Shown here piece after piece: positions 16,913 to 24,700 of a stretch of DNA of 64,000 nucleotides. Position 1 is the first letter of the stretch. Each line of letters begins with the position of its first letter. Under the pieces are notes generated by a model that saw nothing but the letters and a program-made list of their open reading frames with translations, did not search any database and had not been told where the DNA came from. The stretch is from NCBI GenBank assembly GCA_050261915.1, contig JBLNDT010000057.1, positions 69,310 to 133,309 on the forward strand, written 5' to 3'. The DNA comes from UBA699 sp050261915. Its GTDB lineage: Bacteria; Bacillota; Clostridia; Clostridiales; Clostridiaceae. The position numbers and the translations under genes are program-made.

Positions 16913-18081
16913 ATTCTTTCACCTTCCTCTATGCTGACTTGTTTTATAATCTCAGCTGTTACTATTTCCTTCTCTTTTGTGAATTCTGTTCCAGACATAT
17001 TTTCATAAAAATCTTTAAACAGCTCCAGCTTGCTTTTACTCTTGTATCCTGATCCTGCTGAAGTCCTTGCTTGGTCAACTGATTTATTTTGCTCCTCTCG
17101 AATTAGTTCCATTACATTAGGATAAACAGTCCTAAGTTTATTCATAGGGTCTATCAGTTCCCCTTCATCAGTAAGTATTGCCTTTATGTAATCATCCAGT
17201 CCTGAATCATCTTCCTTAGCTGCAGCAATGAGCTCCTTTAATTTACCTTTGATAATCCTCATTTCCCTTTTAGGAATCAAAGGCTTTAATAATATTTCAG
17301 GTTCCTCCCCTTTTGGGCCAAGGATTACCAGTGCAGCACTTTTGTTTTGTTTTACTTCTGAAAATGAATACTTTAGCAAGGATCCTGCATATCTCATAGT
17401 ATTTCCGGATACCTTTTGTGCTCCATGAAGGTGCCCTAGGGCAGTATATTCAAAACCCTTAAAAATAAGGGCATCTACATATTCAGTTCCGCCTACGGTA
17501 AGGGGCCTTTCTGATTCGGATTTTTCAAGGTCAGTTAAGCCCCTGATATATCCATGTGCCACAATAATATTTCTTTCATTATAATTTGCTTTTTCCTTAA
17601 TTTTATCAACCATTACCTTAAAAGCATCATTATGGCTGTGCACATTATCCTTATTAAAAACTTTTTTTACCTCCATAGGCTCTGCATAAGGTAAAAGATA
17701 AAAATTCACAGCACCGAATTCGTCATTAAAAACTACTTTTCGTATGTCGCTGTTTATCCTTCCTTCAATATAAAGACCGTTTTTCTCAAGTAATCTATTT
17801 CCAAATGCCAACCTGTCAGCACTATCATGATTCCCTGCAATAGCTATTACAGGCAGCTTTTTAACAAGAAGTATCTCACTTAAAACTTCATCTAAAAGTT
17901 CCACGGCCTCCACAGGAGGTACTCCACGATCAAATATATCTCCTGAAATAATAAGCACATCAGGCTTTTCTTCATCTATAATTCCATACAGCTGTTTTAG
18001 TATATATTCCTGATCTGATGTCATGTAAACCTGATTTACGATTTTACCAAGGTGCCAGTCACCAGTATGTAATATTTTCAA
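16909..18081 (-). CDS. sbcD: SbcD, nuclease subunit of SbcCD
   Basis: 390 residues of the Mre11-like metallophosphoesterase family. Metal motifs are present in order: HTGDWHLGK at residues 5-13, SGDIFDRG, AGNHDSADR, and the later GHLHGAQ. It supplies the Mn-dependent 3'-5' exonuclease and hairpin endonuclease of the complex. The start is a TTG with a GGGTGATG ribosome binding site close upstream; the next residues, MKILHTGDWH, are the usual N-terminus of the family. The stop overlaps the sbcC start. Confidence 0.95.
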   Translation of the reverse strand: MKILHTGDWHLGKIVNQVYMTSDQEYILKQLYGIIDEEKPDVLIISGDIFDRGVPPVEAVELLDEVLSEILLVKKLPVIAIAGNHDSADRLAFGNRLLEKNGLYIEGRINSDIRKVVFNDEFGAVNFYLLPYAEPMEVKKVFNKDNVHSHNDAFKVMVDKIKEKANYNERNIIVAHGYIRGLTDLEKSESERPLTVGGTEYVDALIFKGFEYTALGHLHGAQKVSGNTMRYAGSLLKYSFSEVKQNKSAALVILGPKGEEPEILLKPLIPKREMRIIKGKLKELIAAAKEDDSGLDDYIKAILTDEGELIDPMNKLRTVYPNVMELIREEQNKSVDQARTSAGSGYKSKSKLELFKDFYENMSGTEFTKEKEIVTAEIIKQVSIEEGERI

Positions 18082-18218
18082 AACATCACCCGCTTTATTC
18101 CAACTATTTATTCTTACAAATTTAATTATATGATTAATTCTTAATATTGTCTAACTAAGTAACATTTTATAAATAAGCTGAATAAAATAATCTATCAGCA
18201 TAATATGAGGTGTTTATA

Positions 18219-18662
18219 TTGGCATTTTCCAATAGAGAATTGTTGGCCAGGATGATAAAATGCGAGGCTGGCGGAGAAGGGGATAACGGCATGAAGGCCG
18301 TAGCTACTACTATTATGAATAGAGTCAGAGTTCCAGATGGTGAATACCATGATATATGTCAGGGGGATATAAGAAAGGTTATGTACCAAAAAGGTCAGTT
18401 TGACTGCATGCGTTCTGTTCTTGGGGGGATGCCCAATCCGCAAACAATATGGGCTAATCCTCCTGAACAGATTCATTACAATATTGCAGATTGGGCATTA
18501 GCAGGAAATAGGCTTTATCCAATTGGTTCATCCCTGTGGTACTTTAATCCTCATAAACCTGCATGTATTAAATATTTTCCTTACAACAAAAATGGAAGTT
18601 TTCAGGTAAGAATTACCCAACATTGTTTCTACAATCCAACAGCAAAATATTATAAAACTTAA
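18219..18662 (+). CDS. cwlJ: CwlJ-like spore cortex-lytic enzyme
   Basis: 147 residues, essentially only the Hydrolase_2/SleB catalytic domain: LARMIKCEAGGEGDNGMKAVATTIMNRV with the catalytic glutamate, then IRKVMYQKGQFDC and LWYFNP. It has no signal peptide, as expected of CwlJ, which is made in the mother cell and held in the spore coat. The next gene is a GerQ homologue, the protein that anchors CwlJ in Bacillus subtilis, which strongly supports the assignment. The start is taken as the TTG at 18219, 6 bases after GAGGTG; the GTG at 18210 lies inside that ribosome binding site. The pair should degrade cortex at germination. Confidence 0.88.
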   Translation: MAFSNRELLARMIKCEAGGEGDNGMKAVATTIMNRVRVPDGEYHDICQGDIRKVMYQKGQFDCMRSVLGGMPNPQTIWANPPEQIHYNIADWALAGNRLYPIGSSLWYFNPHKPACIKYFPYNKNGSFQVRITQHCFYNPTAKYYKT

Positions 18663-18682
18663 AAATTTATTTGGAGGTTATA

Positions 18683-19060
18683 ATGATACCACAATGTTAT
18701 TTTGATTATGAAGATCTGCCATGCATGAGGCAGATGGCACCAAAAAAATCCCCTATGCAGATGAATATGCAGCAGCCTATGCAAATGAATATGCCTCAGA
18801 CTCAAAATTATAGTGACAATTTCGAACAGGCTCCTGGTTCCCCTACAGATTTAGGAAAGGAGTACACTCAAGGGTACTTAAAGTCTATAATAGGTAAACG
18901 AGTTAAGGTTATGTTTCTTCTGGGAACTAACATAATTCAAGACAGAGACGGCACCTTGACGGATGTTGGCATAAGCTATATAGTCCTTAGAGAAACAGAT
19001 ACTAATAATCTTGTTCTTTGTGACATTTATGCAATAAAATTTGTAACCATTTATCAATAA
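18683..19060 (+). CDS. gerQ: GerQ-like spore coat protein
   Basis: 125 residues. The N-terminal 50 residues are low complexity, with alternating methionine, glutamine and proline (three copies of MQMNM-like units). The C-terminal domain (about 60-125) has YLKSIIGKRVKVMF, DGTLTDVGISYIVLRE and LCDIYAIKFVTI, matching the GerQ fold, in which a short beta domain follows a variable Gln-rich arm that is cross-linked in Bacillus. GerQ is required for CwlJ to stay in the spore coat. The start is the ATG at 18683 behind TTGGAGG; the TTG at 18671 is part of that site. It follows cwlJ after 20 bases in one operon. Confidence 0.88.
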   Translation: MIPQCYFDYEDLPCMRQMAPKKSPMQMNMQQPMQMNMPQTQNYSDNFEQAPGSPTDLGKEYTQGYLKSIIGKRVKVMFLLGTNIIQDRDGTLTDVGISYIVLRETDTNNLVLCDIYAIKFVTIYQ

Positions 19061-19062
19061 AA

Positions 19063-19090
19063 ATAGGGCATTAAGCCCTGTTTTTATTTT
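19063..19090. terminator. Terminator between gerQ and the MFS gene
   Basis: AGGGC/GCCCT stem (19065-19079) with an ATTAA loop, followed by GTTTTTATTTT on the plus strand and ATTTTTATTG on the minus strand; serves two convergent genes. Confidence 0.8.
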
Positions 19091-20481
19091 GCTGCAATAC
19101 TATTTCTTTTTAAACTAATTAATACTGCAATTAAGCACATCACTGAGGCATTCAGCATTACCACTTTAAACCCTTTTAGGAATACTGTACTGTCAAAAGA
19201 GGTTGTAATATTTTCAATTCCTGATTTTGTTACAGCAGTATATATAAGTACTGCAATTGTTGTTCCTGAAACCATGCCGATATTTCTAAAAAAAGCATTT
19301 ATGCTCCCTGCTGTTCCAAGTTTATGTCTAGGCACCGCACCCATAACGCTACTGTTGTTCGGTGATTGAAAAATAGATCCTCCAGCTCCAAGTAGTACTA
19401 TTAATACTCCAATAAATATTTTTGATGAGCCAGTATTTAAGGTTGACATCAATGCTAGTGCCATTGTGTTAATGATTAGTCCAAGAATCGTTAGTGGCCT
19501 ATATGAAATTTTATCAGACAACCTACCGCTTATTGGTGCAACCATAGCCATTGTTATAGGATAAAGAGACATCATAAGCCCCGCGTGAATTACATTTAAT
19601 TTGAAAGCATACTGTAGGTAAAAGGGCATGAAAAAAGTATATGCAAACATGGAGCAAAATGAAAGATATGCACAAAACAGCCCAATTGAAAATATTCGGT
19701 TTTTAAATAAATCCAGGTTTACCAGGGGATATTCTGTTTTGCTTTCATAAAATATGAAACCTGCTGAAAGGAGCAATGCTGCCAAAAGCATAAATATCAT
19801 AATAGTAACAGATATATTCCCCTCCTGCATTGAGAGCAGGCTTATAAATAAAAGAAGTATAGCTGCGATAAATATTAAAGTACCTTTATAGTCAAATATT
19901 TTAACTTCTGGGAGTTCCTCATTATCCGGCATTACCAAAAATGTAAGAAAGAGACCTCCAATTCCAAAAGGTATATTTATAAAAAATATTGATCTCCAGC
20001 CGAAGAAGTTAATAAGGAAGCCTCCTAAAGTCGGACCAACCAGACTTCCAAGAGCAACCACCATTCCTATCATCCCAAGTGCCTTTCCTCTCTCATTAGA
20101 CGGAAAAATTGAGGTTACTATTCCCTGGGCAAGAGCCATCATAATTGAAGCTCCAATTGCCTGAACAACCCTTGAAAAAACAAGATATTGAAAGCTTTGA
20201 GACATTCCGCACATAATTGAGCCCAATACAAATACTGCCATACCTCCTGCAAATAATTTTTTCCTGCCATAAAGATCTGAAATCCTTCCCCATATCAATA
20301 AAAGAGCAGAAATTGCAATCAAATATGAAGTTACCACCCACTGGACCTGATTAATGTTCACGGAAAAAAATCCTGATATTACAGGAAGTGAAATATTAAC
20401 TATGCTCCCGTCTACCGTTGCCATAAAAGTTGATATACAGGCATTTATTAAAACAAGGTTTCTCTTTAATTTTGTATCCAT
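19084..20481 (-). CDS. MFS multidrug exporter, DHA2 (EmrB/QacA) family
   Basis: 465 residues with 14 predicted membrane helices, the DHA2 topology. Conserved segments are the helix 1 motif TFMATVDGSIVNISLP (motif D1), WVVTSYLIAISALLLIWGRISDLYGRKKLF (motif A) and the motif C stretch MVVALGSLVGPTLGGFLI. These proteins export cationic drugs or antibiotics with a proton gradient. Three in-frame ATGs sit close together (20490, 20487, 20481); the last is chosen because it lies 9 bases from GGAG, whereas the first abuts it. The 5' leader contains a small ORF and an intrinsic terminator, so expression may be induced by ribosome-stalling drugs (inference). Confidence 0.9.
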   Translation of the reverse strand: MDTKLKRNLVLINACISTFMATVDGSIVNISLPVISGFFSVNINQVQWVVTSYLIAISALLLIWGRISDLYGRKKLFAGGMAVFVLGSIMCGMSQSFQYLVFSRVVQAIGASIMMALAQGIVTSIFPSNERGKALGMIGMVVALGSLVGPTLGGFLINFFGWRSIFFINIPFGIGGLFLTFLVMPDNEELPEVKIFDYKGTLIFIAAILLLFISLLSMQEGNISVTIMIFMLLAALLLSAGFIFYESKTEYPLVNLDLFKNRIFSIGLFCAYLSFCSMFAYTFFMPFYLQYAFKLNVIHAGLMMSLYPITMAMVAPISGRLSDKISYRPLTILGLIINTMALALMSTLNTGSSKIFIGVLIVLLGAGGSIFQSPNNSSVMGAVPRHKLGTAGSINAFFRNIGMVSGTTIAVLIYTAVTKSGIENITTSFDSTVFLKGFKVVMLNASVMCLIAVLISLKRNSIAAK

Positions 20482-20502
20482 ATGCATCATCTCCGTATTC
20501 AG

Positions 20503-20562
20503 TCAAACAAATAAAAACACTGCTGTATTACACAGCGGTGTTAATAATTTTTCTTTTCTCAT
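20503..20562 (-). CDS. 19-codon upstream ORF, probable attenuation leader peptide
   Basis: MRKEKLLTPLCNTAVFLFV, ending in TGA 21 bases before the MFS start. Codons 8-17 lie within the stem, loop and U-tract of the leader terminator, an arrangement typical of ribosome-mediated attenuation for drug resistance genes, in which a stalled ribosome prevents hairpin formation. The ribosome binding site is weak and a TATAAT at about 15 bases upstream suggests an almost leaderless start. Treated as probable on position and geometry; no family match is claimed. Confidence 0.5.
   Translation of the reverse strand: MRKEKLLTPLCNTAVFLFV
20509..20542 (-). terminator. Leader terminator (attenuator) upstream of the MFS exporter
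   Basis: An 11-bp stem (20532-20542 with 20516-20526; one G-T pair) and a 5-base loop are followed by TTTTTATTT on the minus strand, 28 bases before the MFS start. Being upstream of the gene and inside a small ORF, it would reduce transcription unless disrupted. Confidence 0.7.
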
Positions 20563-20743
20563 TAATATTACTATTATAAATTTCTCAATACAAGAAAATT
20601 TATAAATTCTCTTTTTATCATTCCGCATTTTTTTAAACAAAATAATGAGAGTTGTAGCTGCAATTAAATAAAATATTTTTATAGTAAACCTCAATTTACA
20701 AATACGAAAATTTTATACTTAACTTTTGATCTATAAAAAAGCA

Positions 20744-20776
20744 ACTAAAAAAAGCTGTGTATATTATCACAGCTTT
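20744..20776 (-). terminator. Terminator of the coiled-coil/PH-like operon
   Basis: AAAGCTGTG/CACAGCTTT stem (20751-20776) with TTTTTTTAG on the minus strand, just beyond the stop codon at 20786. Confidence 0.88.
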
Positions 20777-20785
20777 AAACCCTGT

Positions 20786-21655
20786 TTATTTCATTTGATA
20801 CATATAGTGAGCAGCTTCTACAAACTTTTCAAGTTCATGTTTTAAACCATTTTCAAATATAAACTTCACATCTTCATCGCCCTTTAACTTAAGAGTAAAC
20901 CACAATAAAAAATTGTCATTTGAACTGATATCTATTGATATAATATTGTTTATTGGTATGAAATACCAGCACCCACCAAAATTCAACCCTGGTTCTTTAC
21001 TTTTCTTCCTGCCTTCTTCAATAACAATAATTTCATCCTCGGTAAGAATTACAACATGAGACATAATTACAGCTTTTTTTAAAATCTTCAGCTTTCTTAT
21101 CAAAAGCTTTTTTTGAAATACAATATTCTTAATGCTTCGGTTTGGCATTTGACACTGAACAGCTAAATCATAAATTCTAGGGTTTAAATTTTTTAAAAAT
21201 CCAAGTTTTAAAAAACCGTATGCATTTTCATCCGAGTTGGTTTCCGGTAAATTCCCCTTAAGTCTTATGTTGTTAAGCAGTATATCAAATATATAACCTT
21301 GCGAAGTGTCAAATTCAATTTTACTTTGAAAAAGTCTTCTATTAAAATAGCCTTCAATAATTATGGTTGCATTATCAGTGTTATTGCTTTTTTTCATAAG
21401 GATAATATCTGAATATTGATACTGGGTAAGTCTTACTCCTGTGCTTTTTATATCAAAAATGAAAAGTCCGCTTTCAGTTAAAGAAACTAGTTGAGAATAA
21501 AGACCATCATCTTCTTCGTCATGAGTATAAATTGAAAAAGGGAATTCTTTGCAGTCTAGGCATAAATAGTTGAATCCATCTTTAAAAACATATGGTACAT
21601 CTATAATATTGTCCACTATCCTAGAATACAAATTTACACTCTTTTTAGAAGACAT
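20786..21655 (-). CDS. Protein of unknown function, probably two PH-like domains
   Basis: 289 residues, no membrane segment. Two halves each contain beta-rich segments of the type seen in bacterial PH-like domains: VSLTESGLFIFDIKSTG in the first half, and VVILTEDEIIVIEEGRKK, FIPINNIISIDISSND and LKLKGDEDVKFIFENG with a closing helix in the second. The similarity is by pattern only. Start is ambiguous: the ATG at 21655 is 10 bases from GGGAG, while a GTG at 21661 is 4 bases from it. It is the last of three genes, 15 bases after a DivIVA-like coiled-coil gene, and may bind membranes or partners for that pair (inference). Confidence 0.65.
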   Translation of the reverse strand: MSSKKSVNLYSRIVDNIIDVPYVFKDGFNYLCLDCKEFPFSIYTHDEEDDGLYSQLVSLTESGLFIFDIKSTGVRLTQYQYSDIILMKKSNNTDNATIIIEGYFNRRLFQSKIEFDTSQGYIFDILLNNIRLKGNLPETNSDENAYGFLKLGFLKNLNPRIYDLAVQCQMPNRSIKNIVFQKKLLIRKLKILKKAVIMSHVVILTEDEIIVIEEGRKKSKEPGLNFGGCWYFIPINNIISIDISSNDNFLLWFTLKLKGDEDVKFIFENGLKHELEKFVEAAHYMYQMK

Positions 21656-21670
21656 ACGCACAACACTCCC

Positions 21671-22426
21671 TTAACGTATTATTTTTTCTTCTTCAGGTCC
21701 TGCCATTTTAATTATTAATTCTGATAAAAGCCCTTCATTTTCTGCTTTTCTAACCAATTCCATAGTAAGAACAGAATCCTTTGATATTATTTGTTCTCCA
21801 ACACTGTTGATTAAGTCAGCTCCTGCTCGTTTTCCAATAATATACTTATTTCTAATTTCATCCAAATTGCTAAATTCTCTTATAATATCACTTTCAGCAA
21901 GTTGATTAATTTCTGATTCATTATCATTTTGGAGCATTTTCTTGTTCCCACACTTCCCTTTATAGGGTATAACCTTATAATTTGATTTTGAATGGGATTC
22001 ATTTTCTATACTGTTTTTTATATTAACGGTTTTAATCAATATATCCAAATTATTCTGAATATTCCTAAAGAAATTATTCAGTTTTTTAATATCATCATCC
22101 ATGGAGATTTTACTTTCTGCTGCAGTTTCCCTAAGATACCTAATGTCTCCCTCAGCATCAAGATTCATGCTTTCTTGAATGTTCTCAAGTCTTTCCAGAA
22201 GGAAATCTTTGTAATCTTCAGTTTTTCCATTAATCTCATTTTCTTTTTTTAAATTTTCAATTTCATTAGAAAGTTTTTCATTTAACTCTAATGTACTGTT
22301 TAGTTTTTCCTTAAGTTCAGTTATTATAGCTTTACCTTCAGAATCCATTTTATTAAGGTAGTTATCAACACTTTGTTTTTCATACCCTATTAAATTAGTC
22401 TTAAATAAAGTCTCAGAATTCCCCAT
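21671..22426 (-). CDS. DivIVA-like coiled-coil protein
   Basis: 251 residues. The N-terminus LFKTNLIGYEKQSVDNYLNKM has the F-x-x-x-x-x-GY-x-x-x-x-V-D pattern of the DivIVA/GpsB membrane-binding domain. A coiled coil of lysine- and glutamate-rich heptads follows (about 30-90), then a basic linker near NYKVIPYKGKCGNKK and a C-terminal helical region. DivIVA proteins mark curved membrane at poles or septa and recruit partners. The gene sits between a shorter protein with the same N-terminal pattern and a PH-like protein, suggesting a complex. The ATG follows AAGGAGG. Confidence 0.65.
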   Translation of the reverse strand: MGNSETLFKTNLIGYEKQSVDNYLNKMDSEGKAIITELKEKLNSTLELNEKLSNEIENLKKENEINGKTEDYKDFLLERLENIQESMNLDAEGDIRYLRETAAESKISMDDDIKKLNNFFRNIQNNLDILIKTVNIKNSIENESHSKSNYKVIPYKGKCGNKKMLQNDNESEINQLAESDIIREFSNLDEIRNKYIIGKRAGADLINSVGEQIISKDSVLTMELVRKAENEGLLSELIIKMAGPEEEKIIR

Positions 22427-22444
22427 TATACTACCTCCTTGAAA

Positions 22445-22840
22445 TTACTGTTGGTTGGTTATCCCATGAAGCTTGTCTAGGAGCTTATTTATTGAATTAT
22501 TTATATCTTGATTTTTGTTTTCAAGATTTTCCAACTCTTCTCTCTTTGAACATAGCTCCTTTTCAATTGTTTTTTTTGTATTATATACTTCAATGGAGGC
22601 TTTTTCATAACAATGTCGTAAAATAATCTCTATTTCCTTGTTGTATTCATCAAATAAGCTTTTTTCTTCAAGGAGCCTCTTATGTTCTTCAATCAGCCTG
22701 TTATTTTCAGACATGGCTGCAGCAATACTATCTTCAAGTTCTACCTTGGTTTTATCAAAATCAATTCTTGAAAGTTTAATCTTCATATCAACCTCTGAAG
22801 TATTGTAGCCAAATAGAGCCTTTTTAAACAATCCGCTCAT
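22445..22840 (-). CDS. Short DivIVA-like coiled-coil protein
   Basis: 131 residues. It opens with LFKKALFGYNTSEVDMKIKLSRID, again the F-x-x-x-x-x-GY-x-x-x-x-V-D pattern of DivIVA/GpsB N-termini, and the rest is an almost uninterrupted coiled coil (heptads rich in E, K and L) to the end. It is shorter than DivIVA and closer to GpsB in size, but the similarity is limited to the N-terminal motif. First gene of the three-gene operon; its ATG follows CGGAGG. Confidence 0.65.
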   Translation of the reverse strand: MSGLFKKALFGYNTSEVDMKIKLSRIDFDKTKVELEDSIAAAMSENNRLIEEHKRLLEEKSLFDEYNKEIEIILRHCYEKASIEVYNTKKTIEKELCSKREELENLENKNQDINNSINKLLDKLHGITNQQ

Positions 22841-22929
22841 TTATAAAATCCTCCGTAATAATTCACACTAATCAAAATAATTATACCACAAAGGTTTTTT
22901 TAAAACCATACGCTCATTTTTGCAAAAAA

Positions 22930-22963
22930 AACAAAAACTCTGTTGGGATTTATCCCAACAGAG
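22930..22963 (-). terminator. Terminator of the zinc-ribbon protein gene
   Basis: A 12-bp stem CTCTGTTGGGAT/ATCCCAACAGAG is followed on the minus strand by TTTTTGTTTTTTTT. Confidence 0.92.
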
Positions 22964-22969
22964 TACTGA

Positions 22970-23128
22970 TTACTTTCTGAATCCTCTGTTTTGTTTTCTA
23001 GCTTTTCTGCATTCAACACATCTCTGTGGTTCGTTTTCAAATCCTTTTTCTTTGTAGAAAGCCTGTTCACCTTCTGTAAATACGAATTCTTTTCCACAAT
23101 CTTTGCATACTAAAGTTTTATCTGCCAT
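22970..23128 (-). CDS. Small zinc-ribbon protein
   Basis: 52 residues, starting MADKTLVCKDCGKEFVF and continuing to QRCVECRKARKQNRG. Two CxxC pairs spaced by 25 residues form a treble-clef/zinc-ribbon, and the C-terminus is basic. This is the widespread Firmicute family of probable zinc-ribbon proteins (zf-trcl type), whose function is unknown; nucleic acid binding is plausible from the basic tail. The ATG follows AAAGGAGG. The strong terminator and independent upstream region indicate a monocistronic, probably well expressed gene. Confidence 0.9.
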   Translation of the reverse strand: MADKTLVCKDCGKEFVFTEGEQAFYKEKGFENEPQRCVECRKARKQNRGFRK

Positions 23129-23326
23129 TTTAAATTCCTCCTTTTTATAATTACAAGATTCAAAAATTGACTTACAAATTTCCTAAAAAAGAGGAATTGT
23201 TGTTCATCAAATTAAATCCTTGTATGTGAATTACTTCACATTACAGATTCATAATAGCATATAAGTGCCCATTTATCAATAGTTTTGTATAAAATGATAA
23301 ATATTATCATCTTATAAATTCTTGGT

Positions 23327-23965
23327 TTATCTAAATTTAACCATATTGATTCCAGACCTTCTGAACAAGTCTTTCAGCAGTAAAAAACCTATACTTAAAT
23401 CAGATAAACCTGCTGCTACAGAAAATAATAAGGTTATTATTGTATCATTACTGAAGAGCATACTTGGAAGTGTAAACAGAATTGAAAATAATAACAATGT
23501 ACCTGTACCAATAAAACTTAAATCGGATCTTTGGAATGATTCCCTTAGTATCAGCATGGATACACCTAAACCAAAAAAAATGAAGATAATGTTACCTTGA
23601 ATTTCAACTTTATCCCCTGGAAACACTAAAGTAATTAACCTAACCACAGCCATAATTAATAAAATAAACTGAAAAAAACCGAAAGAAAGATTAAAATGAT
23701 ACTTATAGGCAAATAGGAGTCCTGTAATAAATAAAGTACTGGAAATACCCATTACCATGAGCCTTACACCGGGAATTATTTGAAAGGTGCTGCATAACCT
23801 GATAAAGGTTTCACTTAAAGCCAGTATGATAAAAGAAGCATATATACATTTCGTTGAAAATCTATCCTTGTATCCCACCAAATTTTTCCTCATGTGCATT
23901 ATAGCAACAAGTATCCAGGCTGCTGTTATATATGTCAGGTTAAACACCACTTTCATTAGCAGCAT
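23327..23965 (-). CDS. Membrane protein of unknown function
   Basis: 212 residues with about six or seven hydrophobic helices and short basic loops (HMRKNLVGYKDRFS, LLLKDLFRRSG). No domain is recognised; the pattern is like small clostridial integral membrane proteins that precede sensor domains, but no catalytic domain follows. The ATG has AGGGGGA 7 bases upstream. Monocistronic by context; an imperfect stem, ATGATAA/TTATCAT at 23294-23310, lies beyond its stop and may be a weak terminator. Confidence 0.65.
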   Translation of the reverse strand: MLLMKVVFNLTYITAAWILVAIMHMRKNLVGYKDRFSTKCIYASFIILALSETFIRLCSTFQIIPGVRLMVMGISSTLFITGLLFAYKYHFNLSFGFFQFILLIMAVVRLITLVFPGDKVEIQGNIIFIFFGLGVSMLILRESFQRSDLSFIGTGTLLLFSILFTLPSMLFSNDTIITLLFSVAAGLSDLSIGFLLLKDLFRRSGINMVKFR

Positions 23966-24161
23966 ACACGTCCCCCTAAATAAAAATAAACTACAATAAT
24001 TATATTATTTTATATTTATTTTTATTACTAATATAAATCTATCTATTTCCCGGGAAATGTAAATATAATTCTACAATCTTTGCAATAAAATTTAACTCAT
24101 AATTTTTAAAATCAAGGTAATACTAAATTCGTAAATTACAGATTCACAAGGAGGAGAAATT

Positions 24162-24365
24162 ATGAGTAATGCTAAAAATATTCAAGCTAATAACCTGAAG
24201 GTTATTAAGGAACAACTTGCCCAGGAAGCATTAATGAACAAGAAGTACAACGAATGTTCCTGTCAAAGCCAGGACCAAGGTATAAAAAATCTCTGCAGTG
24301 AAGCCAGCCAGCTACACAAGCAGAATTTCCAGACTCTTAAAAGTTATCTTGATTCACATCAATAA
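24162..24365 (+). CDS. Small CotF-related helical protein
   Basis: 67 residues, two predicted helices joined by a short cysteine-containing turn (NECSCQSQD) with another cysteine at NLCSEAS. The pattern of paired helices with QLHKQNFQTLKSYL at the end resembles half of a ferritin-like spore coat (CotF) protein. It is followed after 17 bases by a clear CotF-family gene, so both are probably coat or sporulation proteins. The ATG follows AAGGAGGAG. Confidence in the gene is higher than in the function. Confidence 0.7.
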   Translation: MSNAKNIQANNLKVIKEQLAQEALMNKKYNECSCQSQDQGIKNLCSEASQLHKQNFQTLKSYLDSHQ

Positions 24366-24382
24366 TATTGGAGGTATGTAAC

Positions 24383-24643
24383 ATGAATGAAAAAGATATG
24401 ATGCATGATTTACTAGCCAGTGAAAAACTTGGGCTTTCCACCTACAGTGCAGGTATTATGGAAAGTTCTTGTACAAATCTAAGAAATACCTTAATGGATA
24501 ATTACAAAAAAACACAGGATCTGCAATACAAAGTTTTTGATACAATGAACCAGAAAGGCTGGTACCAAACTAAAGATGCAGACTCCAATGAAGTCCAGCA
24601 GGTTAAGGATCAGGCAAATCAAATGATGGGCGAATTAAAGTAA
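24383..24643 (+). CDS. CotF-family spore coat protein
   Basis: 86 residues of the Coat_F family: MHDLLASEKLGLSTYSAGIM, then CTNLRNTLMDNYKKTQDLQY and a GWYQTKDAD turn before the last helix. These are two-helix ferritin-like proteins of the spore coat; clostridia carry several small copies. The ATG at 24383 is preceded by TTGGAGG; the TTG at 24368 belongs to that ribosome binding site. It forms an operon with the preceding small helical gene and ends at the next terminator. Confidence 0.85.
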   Translation: MNEKDMMHDLLASEKLGLSTYSAGIMESSCTNLRNTLMDNYKKTQDLQYKVFDTMNQKGWYQTKDADSNEVQQVKDQANQMMGELK

Positions 24644-24657
24644 TTCACTAAAGAATA

Positions 24658-24700
24658 AGGATGTGCAATTCATATGAAAAGCACATCCTAGGAATTTTTT
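24658..24700 (+). terminator. Terminator after the CotF-like genes
   Basis: AGGATGTGC/GCACATCCT stem (24658-24689) with an inner TTCATATGAA dyad, followed by AGGAATTTTTT. It may also serve rnfB on the other strand, although the T-run there is poorer. Confidence 0.7.

Noticed and set aside
20503..20694. 63-codon ORF upstream of the MFS gene
   Set aside because: The upper part is A/T-rich without a ribosome binding site; only the last 19 codons have the geometry of a leader peptide.
23224..23241. ATGTGAA-TTAC-TTCACAT dyad as a terminator
   Set aside because: No T-run follows on either strand; it may be an operator but no further support is visible.
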